From: Anthonomus grandis grandis
Lineage: Eukaryota; Arthropoda; Insecta; Coleoptera; Curculionidae
Direction of reading: 5' to 3'
DNA length: 64,000 nt
NCBI RefSeq assembly: GCF_022605725.1
Contig: NC_065546.1
Span: 19,030,227-19,094,226 of the forward strand
How positions within the stretch are numbered: the first letter of the stretch is position 1; each line of letters begins with the position of its first letter. The position numbers and the translations under genes are program-made. Shown here piece by piece: positions 12,546 to 24,000 of the stretch. The notes below the pieces were generated by a model, which saw nothing but the letters and a program-made list of their open reading frames with translations, searched no databases and was not told the origin of the DNA.

Positions 12546-13876
12546 GTGCGACCACCATCGGGATATCGTCGTGTTCATTTTGCTGCTTTTAGAAGAACAA
12601 ATTATCGAAAGCATTGTTTTAGCGTTTTTTTTTTATTACTAGGAAGAGAATGTCTTCATCTACAATACCTATTTCTGGAATCAGCCCTAATGTCCAGAGC
12701 AAATCATTTCAGATCCATATATAGGGAAGACTGGATAAATTTATATCTAGATATAGACTTTTACATGTTATTTCGAATGGAAAAACGATCATTCTATAAA
12801 CTATTAGAAATTGTAATGTGTCCTGACGTAGCAAAAGTGTATAAGGGTGGAGAATTGCCTGTGGGACCTGAAAAGAGTCTTCCAATCACCCTGTGGTGGC
12901 TTGGAAAGGGAGATACATTAACTTCAATTTCTGATCGGTTTGATGTAGCTTTTTCCACAGCTCATCACTATGCTAATATATTATTAGAAAGGCTTGTGGG
13001 TTTATTACCAAAATTTATTTCATGGTCGAATGAAGAAGAGTGCTTGGCCATTGAACAACAATTTAGGGAAATTTGTGGTTATCCAGGTATTAATATATGG
13101 TTTTTAATAACTGATTTTGCATTGGGTTTTTTTACATTATTTTATCACCTTTTTTATTATATTTTTTAAATGGGTGATTGGAGCTATTGATGGCTGCAAT
13201 ATAAATTTCAAGGCTCCCCTGAAACAGCGAGATAGCTATATTGATAAAAATTCAAACCATAGCATAAAGATGCAAGCTGTTGTTACTGCTAAAAGGATAT
13301 TTACAAATATAAATGTTGGATTTCCGGGTTCAGTTCATGACTCTAGGGTACATTGCCAGCTGTAATATTTACAAAAAAATGATGTATTTTGGTTGTGTAA
13401 TATTTCATTTAAATTTTATGTTACTTAATTCTTTTAGATTTTTAATAATAGTCAGTTCTTTCAAACACAAGAAAATATCCAAAAATATTATCCTTTAGAA
13501 GACTACCATATTTTAGGTGACAAGGCTTATCCACTTTTAGGTTGGTTGTTGACGCCTTTTAAGTAAGTATAAAATAATTTTAATTTCATTTTTGTGAACA
13601 TATATTTTTTTAAATAAACTGTAATGCCATGGCATAGCAGCTTTTATTTTATATTCTTTCTTTCTTAGAGACTATGGAAATTTGAATCAAAGGAAAACTA
13701 TGCACAACTTAAAACACAGTAAAACTAGAATTCCAGTTGAACACACATTCGGTATATTAAAAGGACGGTGGAGAATATTAAAATATATAAATGTAAATTG
13801 TCCTAAAAAGGCAACAAAAATCATTGTTGCATGCTGTGTCTTGCACAATTACTGTTATGAAAACCTGGATGAATGA
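12546..13876 (+). pseudogene. Harbinger transposase (DDE_Tnp_4), element 1
   Basis: The N-terminal exon (12546 to about 13085) has the HTH-like block LPITLWWLGKGDTLTSISDRF. Exon 2 holds the first catalytic Asp (VIGAIDGCNINF, about 13172) and PGSVHDSR. An intron at 13348-13437 (GT..AG) joins in phase to IFNNSQFF and the second Asp (HILGDKAYPLL). A further intron after TPF, with donor GTAAGTAT and acceptor TTTCTTAG, joins in phase to DYGNLNQR, the catalytic Glu block (PVEHTFGILKGRWRIL) and CCVLHNYCYENLDE. All three catalytic residues survive. The weak point is intron 1: the donor after GGTTATCCAG is fine but the expected acceptor reads AT rather than AG before GGGTGATTGG, so this copy may no longer splice correctly. 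Confidence 0.85.
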
Positions 13877-14599
13877 ACTGGTGAAATAGATGAAAAAGAT
13901 AATGACAATGAAGTTGGTATATTAATCCAAATTCAAAATGAGAATCTTGGATTTTATAAGAGAGAGCAAATTTGTGACCTTTTTGTCTAAAGAAGAAATG
14001 TTAGAAGTGTACAAAAGTGTAATTAGCAACATGTTAAAAATCAATGAAGATAAGTAGAATAAGATAGAACGGTTAATGTAAATTTTGTGAAATTTTAAAA
14101 AGTTAAGATATAAATGTCGATATTAATGTTTGAACTAAATATAGGACAAATTAAGGAAATAAATATAAATAGAATTTACAAAATCTTTTATTTATATCTT
14201 AGGATAAATAAGTTTGCATTAAATATGGGTTAATGGATAATAAATAATATTTCTATATCTTCTTAAATAAAAATTTAGTAATTAATTATTCATAGCATAT
14301 AATATGTACATATTAAATAAGGATATATAGTAGATTAAATATAGGAACAAATAAAAAATAAACTCACAACCATTCAAAAAAACAAACATTTTAGGTAAAT
14401 CTTACTCAAAAGCTATAAAATATGTGTGTGATACAAAGAAAACATATTTTATATGAAAAGACTGAAAATCTAAACTTTTATCCAATAAACACATTTTTAT
14501 AGAAACTAATAAATTTAAACTAAATTACTTTTATCTAACATATTGTTTAACACATTGTTTATAGAACCTAATAAATAGAATAATAAGGCACATATAGGA

Positions 14600-15869
14600 C
14601 TAATCACTATCAGAAGTTGAGTCATGTCTCTTCCTTTTTTTATTTTCTTTTTTCATTAAAAGGGCCATAATTATATCATGGCGTTGAGCTGCAGTAGTTT
14701 CCAAATAGAAAAACATACGTGCTATCTCACCTTTTCGTTCTTCACTGTCTGTTTTTTGAAAATCTATAAGCTCTTTCAGTAATTTATTTTTTTCAAAATT
14801 TTGATCTGGTTTGCTAGTTGTCTTAACTGACTCATATTTATTGGGCCTTTTATTCTCTTGCTCAGTGGATGGTCCGGCTACTGGATCAAATACAGTTGGA
14901 TTTATATTATTTACTCTGAGACACTGTCTATTAATATTGAAGGGGTAACTTTATCTTTGGATCCCAAGATTTGATCAAGCTCATCATAAAAAGGGGGTTT
15001 CTGCACTTTTCCTTGACCAGTCTTTCTTCTCTCATCTTGATATTTCATACAAGCACTTTGCAGATTTGCAAATTTTTTTCTGCACCTCTCGGTTGCCTCT
15101 GACCTGAGGCCAACAAAAAAGTTGTTATTGTTCATTCTATAACTATTTTCTGCCATATTGTATTTTTTGTGTTTTTTTTATCATCAAATCACTGGCATAT
15201 TTTGCTCTTAATTCTAAAAAGGTATAGGTAGCTTGAATATCTCTTGGAGTAGGTTTCTTAGAGCACCAAACCAATTGTGTATCCTCAGGTACTAATTCAG
15301 TCTTACTTTCCTAAAAATTATATTACAAAATTACATTACTAATATATGTTATTAAATAACAACCTTTTCCAAGAGAGCATGGCTTTAACATTACCCAATG
15401 AAATAAATAGTACTTACTTTATAAGCATTGTTCTGAGAGTTGTTTATTGCATTGCCCTCATTGTCTATCAAAATTTCAGATAAATTAAGCTGTTTCCTTA
15501 CTGCTTTCTCATAATTTTCTCTAAATACTAAGTCCCCTGTAATAAAAATCAAATCTTAAGCACCTTATATTTACTTTTATTATTACTTATTTTTATATTA
15601 TATATTTTATTATACTTATTTTATATTTTATATTTATTTTTCTTAGTACATGTTTACTATATTATTTATTAGAAAGTAAATATAGAGCTCCTAAATATAG
15701 TAGGAGCCACACTATAAGAAAATGGCAAACAGAGGTACCCTCAGTTAGTGGCTTTTTACATAAACATAAACTATTGTGAAATAATTTTATCATTCCTTTT
15801 CAACCACTTACGTTCTACACAATGCTTACTTTCTAGCATGGACGCTGTGTCCTCATCAACTTCAATCAT
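14600..15869 (-). pseudogene. Harbinger accessory protein (Myb/SANT-like), element 1
   Basis: Minus-strand exons: 15869-15812 (MIEVDEDTASML...), 15536-15418 (DLVFRENYEKAV...) and from 15310 (ESKTELVPEDTQLVWCSKKP...FLELRAKY), with matching GT/AG sites and compatible phases. After a frame change near 15165-15145 comes GLRSEATERCRKKFANLQSA then PPFYDELDQILGSKDKVTP, the C-terminal part of the Myb/SANT-like domain. A second frame change near 14915 leads to a basic tail ending DSTSDSD at about 14605. Such DNA-binding partners help Harbinger transposases reach the nucleus and the TIRs (family knowledge). The two frameshifts suggest this copy is dead. Confidence 0.72.
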
Positions 15870-16041
15870 TACACCATTTATCACTTACCCTTCTGACATA
15901 TCAGGTTTATTAGCGGTCTCGGGAGACCGCTAACAAACGCTTAAAGCGTCTTACACGGTAACGTCATGACTTGATCGCTCGAATGAGATGTCTTAAAACT
16001 CTTAAAGACGCTTAAAACCGCCTCGCTAAAATATGGCTTAA

Positions 16042-18006
16042 TATAATACCACAATCTAACAAGTTGAAATCTATATACTTTGATAATACACATAGTATTA
16101 AGGACTGCTTATTTATTCAGAGCCGTTTTCTTGAACGTTTGATGTGCTGAAAACAGACTGAGACTAAATGATGCTAGGTGTTGACTAGTTAGTTATTCTA
16201 GATGAAAAGACCCCATTACCTACAATTATTTCATTGACGATACCATATTGAGCAGGCTTGATCACATTATTGATCTTGACATAACCAGATAAAAATTGAA
16301 GTATGGCTGCATCCACGATACAATAAATATGGGCTGCATCAAATGGAATCCAGTTTATCAGTTTCACATTGATGTGTTTGAATTTGTTCAGCGCAAGTTC
16401 AAGTATACTGTGGCTTACATAATCAGTGTTAATTACTGCTGGATTTTATCATTGCCAACTACCGGGCCGCTTTAATATATTCATGTATATCGGTTTTACC
16501 TTCAAAGGAATTTTTTCGCAAAATTTTTATGTGGGTTGAGCTAATGGCTTGACAGACCCCTATTCTCCTATATATTTTTACTGTTCCCTTAATTAATTAC
16601 AAGATATCCTGAAACTTTTTTTGCCAAGGCTCTGGATATAGTAATCCTTTAATATATTGTTGTGATCGCCTTTATATACCATTTATTATATGTGCCCTAT
16701 GTTTAATCGGATCTGTAATTTGTGTGATTGGGATACAAATAGTTTTTCGATTCATATGATCGTTAGTGCCAAGATTGATTCTTACTTTCAGAACTGGGAT
16801 TAGTATGTAAATTTCATTGTTTTAGATATATTGTTTTATTTCAGTCGTGCCTGTTGGACGTGATTGTTGATGATGAGGTGATTTTACATGCAAAACCGCT
16901 ATTTTTTATACCGGACTTAAAAGTACGCAAACTATTACAAAAAAAATCATCAAAAAGGTCACATATGAAAGTATTAACTGAGGAAGTAGTAGGTTGCAAA
17001 GAGTAAAACGCTTTAGACAAAAGTCTGGATGGAGGTAGGATGGAAAGTCGTACCTTTAACCGTTGACTATCCAACGGATATCTCGGGCGTCACTCTCAAT
17101 TTTAATGTGGATGACGGCCAATCGGGCATCCTTAAAACAGTCGAGAAATTAATCTAGGTCACCTTTGTGAGTAGAACAAGCCGCAACATTGTAACAAAAC
17201 ATATATGTATTTATAACCAAACATGTCAACTCTCGGCTAACAACTAAACTTTACCAATAATCCACAACTCTTTGTTCAATACATCTCTAAACCAGATAGC
17301 TCCAAGGAAAATAAATCATAAAACGGTGGATATTTACAGGTAAGTCACCCAGTGGATGTAAATGCGGTTACCTCAAAGACTGGGATCTGGAGCCTTTCAG
17401 TCTGGAGATCAGGCATGCGCGGTCGTAGCCGTACCTTGTCTAGCGGTAGTACTGATGGGAGCTGACAAATTGTACTTGCCTCTAGCAAAATTCTATTTTG
17501 CGGTTTAAAAGTGCCGCTCAAGAATTCGTCAATTGGCAACTTTGATCATGAAATATAATTTTTAAATTACAAATTTAACAATGTATTTAGATACGATTCA
17601 AAAAAAATCCGAATTCAAAGCGGAATTTTAATATTAATGCTACATAATTGTCATTTTATGGATACTGACTTTTCAAATCCTACATAAGACTAATTACTAC
17701 ATAAACCACTTCTGATACCAATGATTATTACGATGTTATACAATGGAACCAGTGGATTTAATTTGCTTTTTTAATGTGTATAAGCCTTGGAATAAAACTT
17801 TTGTTTATAAAAAGTGGCGATTAGGCGTTCATCAGATCTTCCTTAATCCATGGTTGGTTCAGAGATTTATCAAACTTAAAATTCCATGTTTTCTTTTCGT
17901 ATCTTCTCTCATTAGAGAGCAAATAAATGTTTGGAACCAATAAAAAGGCGTTATTAAAAATAGCTATTTTTTATGTACTTAATAAAACCCTAACAATGTA
18001 ATTAAA
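16042..18006. other. Unassigned; weak minus-strand coding-like blocks
   Basis: Minus-strand blocks at 16790-16200 (INLGTNDHMNRKTICIPI; FEGKTDIHEYIKAA; KLINWIPFDAAHIYCIVD) and 17539-17345 (EFLSGTFKPQNRILLEAS...) plus 17150-17060 (RLAVIHIKIESDARDIRWIV) look like decayed protein-coding sequence with several stops. I recognise no family. They may be one eroded element immediately 3' of BPNT2. Confidence 0.25.
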
Positions 18007-21000
18007 TTATAACATATTTACAAACATTTCATGATACCTTAAAGTAGCTATGACACCATCTTTGTTAACAACATCAGTATTATTAAAATAAGTTATCACT
18101 TGACCATATTTGGTTGTCATTTTGCCTCCAAGGGCATTTAGGATTGCGTTTCCAGCACAAATATCCCATTTCTTTATAGCTGTTATATGCAAATAGGCGT
18201 CAACACTGTTATTGGCCACTTGGAGAGATTTATAGCCTAAGAAAACATACTTTTGTTGGGTTATAAAAGCATGTCCTAAACTTACCTGCCCCAGCAGCAA
18301 TGACAACTTCAAGATTTTTAAAATTCTTCTCCAAAACTTCCTTAATAGTGCCACTATGAGATCTTGAGATAATCACTTTTGTATTTGTTTTACTTTGGCT
18401 TTTTATCTGGAAAAAAGCAATTGTAATAAGAAAAAAAATGGTGATATAAAATTACATTTTTTTTAAGGTCTGGTGATAGTCCAAGCTTCACTACTGCCCA
18501 TGAGGTCGTTTTAAAAAATGGATTATGTATGACTCCTATAATTGGCTGGCCTTTTATAGCGACACATACCATTGTGGTAACATATTGGTAGAGTTTTTCT
18601 AAAATAAGGAAAACAAATTTATGTTAAATCTACATATTTTATATTATTAAACCACACCGGTGTACTCATGAGTGGCATCTAAAGGATCAATCCAAATAGT
18701 CACATCTCCTAATTTAGCAAATTTGTCTTCTATATTAAGGTTTGGCTTCGACGGCATTTCATAGATTAAACCCTTTTCGCAAGGCACATCAGTTTCCTCA
18801 GAAATAAACCTAACATGAGGGAAGGCGTCCTTTATTATATGTTCCATTACGCAATGGCTTAAAAAGTCTGCTGTTGTAACACTGTCATCCATACCTATAA
18901 CAAAACATGAAGCATCAATTCGCAAGAAATTCAATAAAACAACTACCCCGAAATCTACACTCAACAGACGAAAATAATTGTCAACACAAGTTTTCGATAA
19001 ACATGTGGTGTGGTATGGTTAATAGTTCTTTAATTGGCCCACACATTTTAGAAAATCGCCTCACAGAAAAGAACCTTTTTTTTGCGAAAAGAGTTAAAAG
19101 CATTACTCATTTAGAGTGCGGAAGTCCTGTAGTAGTGTAAATTTTTCAGAGCAATGATCACCAAAATTGACCTTCTTTCTGTACATGACCAGGTAGATAG
19201 GATCTGAACCACTCCAGAAGAGATCCTCTAAACTCTTAACTTCCCAACTTCCATATCAGTTTTCTACATAATCAAAAGCCTTGGATATATCACAGAATAC
19301 TGCTGCAGAAATAAGACCAGAATTAAGGGTGCTGTAAAGAATTAAAAAAGATTGACAATGGTATCACCGTTCTATCTGGCTTTCTGAATTCTAAATTGAG
19401 TTCCGCTTAAAATGTTTTAAAAGTTCTATCTAAAAAAGATACCATTATCATCCTCAGCAGTCCCTCAATAATCTTAGATATAGTAGGGGAGAGAGCTATT
19501 GGTCCAAAATTAGGACTGCTCTAGTCCCTATCCGTAGGAATAAAAAATATATCTACAGTGAATGATTCATGTATTGCATCTACAAATACCTGATGAAGGG
19601 CATTCAGTAATAAAGCCAATAAAATCTTTACAGAATTTTTATCTTATCCTGTTATGTTTTATTTTTACTTTCCTTGATGTTATCCTTGAGCTAAAATATT
19701 AGTCGGTTTAAAGAAAAAGAGTTTCCCGCACACTCACATGTCCCATATAATCTTCCTAATTCTCCTATAACTATTTATATAGATCAAAAATGATTCATTT
19801 TGTATAGCTCATTTTCTAACATGCAAGGCTCTCATGTTTTTCTCTAAAACTTTTAACTATTTGTACATCATGGCTCGTTTTGTTTAAAGTTTTTATTGAC
19901 AAGATAAAAAAATTAAAATTTTCCAAATTATTGCTTGCATTAAAATCCAAACTTTGTAAAATTATTAGTGTAAAATCTGCCACGTTTAGTGTTTGTGCGA
20001 TTTTTAGCTTTATATAATTTTACATGAAATGAGACAGCTTCGTGATCAGAGAGTCCTGGATTGATACAGTGACAAATAATATTGCTATTACCTCAATTTG
20101 AGCTCACATAATTAATAAAAGAAAATGAGTGACCTATATATGTGTTGGTTGATCAATTTGCATGCTCAAATCAAAGGACTGCAACAGATTGCATATTGAC
20201 AGGGTGTAACGATTATTCTGATTAAGAAGTCTGCTGAAATCGCTTACACCAACATTTACTGAAATAGGTGAATGTTACTGAATTAACGATTCTAATTTTT
20301 CGAAAAAAAGATCACAATTTTCAGGAGACCTGAAAATCCGCGAAACTAATTCTTTTGGAATAAGCTATTGAAAATGCAAAAAGTTTTTCATTAAGAAGCA
20401 AGTTAAAATTTATTACGTGATTTTCTCCTATTACAGTTGCTATATAGATACTCTGTTATTGAATAAGAATTATCAATAATTATTTCTGTTAGAGAGGTGG
20501 AACATTTTTGGGTACTAGAGTCACCTTTATATTAAATCTTTTTATTGAGATAAATTAGACTATTATCAACCTGCTTAGCAACCTCACTATTTCTTAGCTG
20601 CTGCCAGTTCCTCCATTAGTCACATTGGCCCATTGTTTTTTGGATATAGAGCTTTCGATTGCTGAGTTTAACTTGCTTTATCTGGGTTTTAACCTGTTAA
20701 GTGGATAAATTTCATTTTAATGTACTTTATTGGCCTGTTTCCAAAATATATATTGATCAAACATTTGTTGGTTTCATTTTGATAAATAATTTCTTTCTCC
20801 AGTGAAGTTTTTTGATTTTCTAAATCACACATCTTGGCGAAACTTAAGAGGCTTAAGATTTACTACATTCAAAATTAGAACATACGGTACAAGTTAGAAA
20901 CATTTTTACCATAATTTTCGACGAAATTTAGTAGTTATAGTAGAATACTTTCCCCGAACTTAATCTGCGCCCTGAGAATTCTTTTTGGGCATACAAGAAC

Positions 21001-24000
21001 TGCACCGATATTACTGGACTGGAGTTTCTCCAAGCCAATAATCCATATATTAATTTTGGTAAGCAAAAATAAAATATTTTTAATGTTTTCTTTTCAACAT
21101 ATTGCCTAAGTTGCAATATGGCAAAATTTCTCCTACTCAATTTAGAGCATACACTTTGAATGTGGTTGTTCCAAGATAAGTGCTGATCAATACAAGCCGT
21201 TACAGACAGTGAAAATTTTTGTAGCATTTAGCCGTTGAGCCTTCGAGCCAGCGAGCCGCCCGCGCTGCAGTCATAGCGAAGGAGTTGTCCAGTCCGCTTT
21301 CGAATATTATGTTTTATTAAGCATTTTATTAATAATTATTGTATGTAGGTTTCGGTATAATACAGTATTCACAAATTATTATTTCATAAACAACGCAGAG
21401 TTAAAAAAGTACATTAGGTATCAAGTATATAATACAGAAAGGGTTAATAATACAGTATTTACATGTCAGCATAACAACCTATTTATTTTATTTAGAAAAT
21501 ATGTTGCATATGTAAATGAAAAGGGGATATACAGGGCATTCGAAAAAAATTTAAGTATAGGGGGATGATACTTAAGATTTTTAATTAAAGGGGGATGATT
21601 TCATGTGCGACAATAAGGCGTTTTGAATATATGTATGTTTAGTCGGTCTTGTTATGGATATACCTACAGACCGAAATCAGGTAATGTTTATTTCATGATG
21701 AATATTTCATTCAATCTGATAGGTAGGTGCCTACTTTAACGAAAATAGGAGATATTGACTCTAAAAATTAGTTTCAAAAAATTCTACGCATACTCGGTTG
21801 CACACGGTCGGGTCGTAGTCAACTTTTTTTCTTATGATCGACACATTGAATTTTTGGACAACATGTCCATGTTCTACTGATAGAAATACTAAAGAAATAA
21901 CTTTTTACCATATTTAAATGCATTGGATATCAATAAAGTGTTATATAATAAAATGCATTTTGGAATGATTTTGTTAATATTGAAAAAAATATATCATAAG
22001 TGGAAATGTATTCAGTATTGTAGGTGCACATACCGTGTTGTCCTCTGTATAGGTATTTTTTATTCATGCGAATTTATTTACCTAAAATATGTCTTTTCTT
22101 CAACTTAATACAAAATCTTGCTTTAACCTCTCATGTTTTCGACATTGCAAATCTATAATAACTATATCTATAATATTGCATAAAATAAAGAAGTTTTTCT
22201 ATAACGCGCATTTTTTTGTTTTTTCACTGTAAAAATCTAGAGAGAACTATTTGAAACATTTTCAGAACGGATTATTGTTGCACATTCAATTACGCAACTT
22301 TTTTCCGTTTTTTTTTTGTCTCCCGCGGTTTTTAAGATTCCCTTGTTTACTTCGCACACCCTGTTTAGCAAAAATACTTAATACTGCTCTTAATAATATG
22401 TGCACTATTGCAGGATCATGTATAACCCCAGGCTTTTAGACAATAGTTTCCGGTCTCGGGACATAGACAGAAAATAACAGACCAGAATTTACATGTAATC
22501 TAGCTGTAAACACACAGATAAAAAAAATATATTAAAAAAAGTATAGCCTTAAGTTATCCCGAAAAAAGAAAGCTCTAATTTTTATATTGCACATGCACTC
22601 CTGGGAAAAATTAAAAATCTACCTCTACCTTCCTTTCTATATGTTAATTTCGCCACTCATTCACGATTTACCATTCTATAACTCTGCTATAACAACTATT
22701 GAATACCATCGAAACTGAAACTGATGCACAAGCCAAGCAATGTAAACAAACATAAAAATTTAGCGCCAATTCTTTTCGAAGAATCTCTCACAATCGGTCC
22801 GTCTCGGGTCTTGGCATTCGGCGCAGCGAACGCGAGCGGCTCGTTGGCTTCCGCTCGGGGCTCCATGCTACTAGGTTTACACTGTCTGCAGAGACAACCA
22901 ACGGGTTGGCTGTCTGTACCGGCTTGTCTGATCAATTATAATTCTAGGGGCGCACCCAGCTAAGGGGCAGTTGCCCTACCCCCCTAGAAGATAATAAACG
23001 TTAATTTTCCTGGCAAGTGGGAATTAAAAACGTGTAACCTTCTCTGCGCAAAATCAAGTGTTAAAAATAAAATATCTTTTCAGTCAGATATTTTGATTTA
23101 ATTTTTTTTTTATCTATAATTAAATTTTCTACAACATTCCGAGATGGTCCGAAAAATATAAATCAATCAGAAAGTTTTCTCAAAATTTCCCAGAGCTTGT
23201 GAAATCTCTAGAAACGTTATCCGTAGACGGAAATTATACCACCAGAAAATCTGTATATCAGTTGCATTCAGCCGTTACAAAACCAGTGTTTATTATTGCT
23301 CTACAAACAATAGCCAAATATTCAGCAGTTTTAGAACCAGCAGTTACCGCACTGCAAGCTAAATCGATCGACATGATCTCGGAATTCGGCTTGAAAAACG
23401 CGAGCTGTTGCAATGGCTTTGAACATAGAAATTTCGATTCCACGTCTTGGTCACAAGCAAACACATAGAAGTAATCCGCCATCAGACAATCATAACGAAT
23501 ATTGGCGGCGTTCCCTGATAATACCATACATTGATTCCCTCATATCATCATGGAATGTTCGATTCTCCCAAGAAAATACTCCGGCATTTGCTCTAAGCAC
23601 AGAATAAACGATCTCACAGAAGCGAAGGCTAGCCGTTTTTACCGAACCGGTTTTTTGTTCAGGCTCCTCCCATTTACCCCCATTCTAACGGGTACAACTG
23701 TCGTCGCCCACGTGGTGTATCGGGTCATAATTAGTGTATTAGTACGAGCGTTAGTGTGTATATTTGCGATATTTTGTAATTTGCCGTTTTTTATTTTCAT
23801 TAAAGTAGGTATACAAAAGTTACATTATTATGTATTATTCATTATTTTTATGGTTGTTTAAAAGCTTTGAAAAGTTCAGAATATTCCCTAATTAATTTGT
23901 CGTGCCGTGCAAATAAATACAGAATCAAAATTATTTAATTTAATAAACATATATGTATATGCCTAAACCATATGTATCTATGTATGTGTACATACGTGCA

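Larger units (their letters stand above)
12330..16038 (+). mobile_element. PIF/Harbinger element 1, 3709 bp, TIRs and TAA duplication
   Basis: Terminal inverted repeats AGCCATATTTTAGCGAG (12330-12346) and its exact complement (16022-16038) are flanked by TAA at 12327-12329 and 16039-16041, the 3-bp TWA duplication expected of PIF/Harbinger elements. Subterminal regions share GCTCGAATGA and TTAAGCGT motifs. Inside are a plus-strand transposase and a minus-strand Myb/SANT-like accessory gene in convergent order. Near the right end (15911-15932) is a perfect palindrome, TAGCGGTCTC-GG-GAGACCGCTA. Confidence 0.93.

Noticed and set aside
17743..17943. 66-codon plus-strand frame
   Set aside because: No domain, lies just 3' of the BPNT2 stop on the opposite strand; probably UTR/intergenic.
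22696..22963. Overlapping 79-codon frames on both strands
   Set aside because: Symmetric open frames in a GC-rich patch; no domain, no splice partners. Composition effect.
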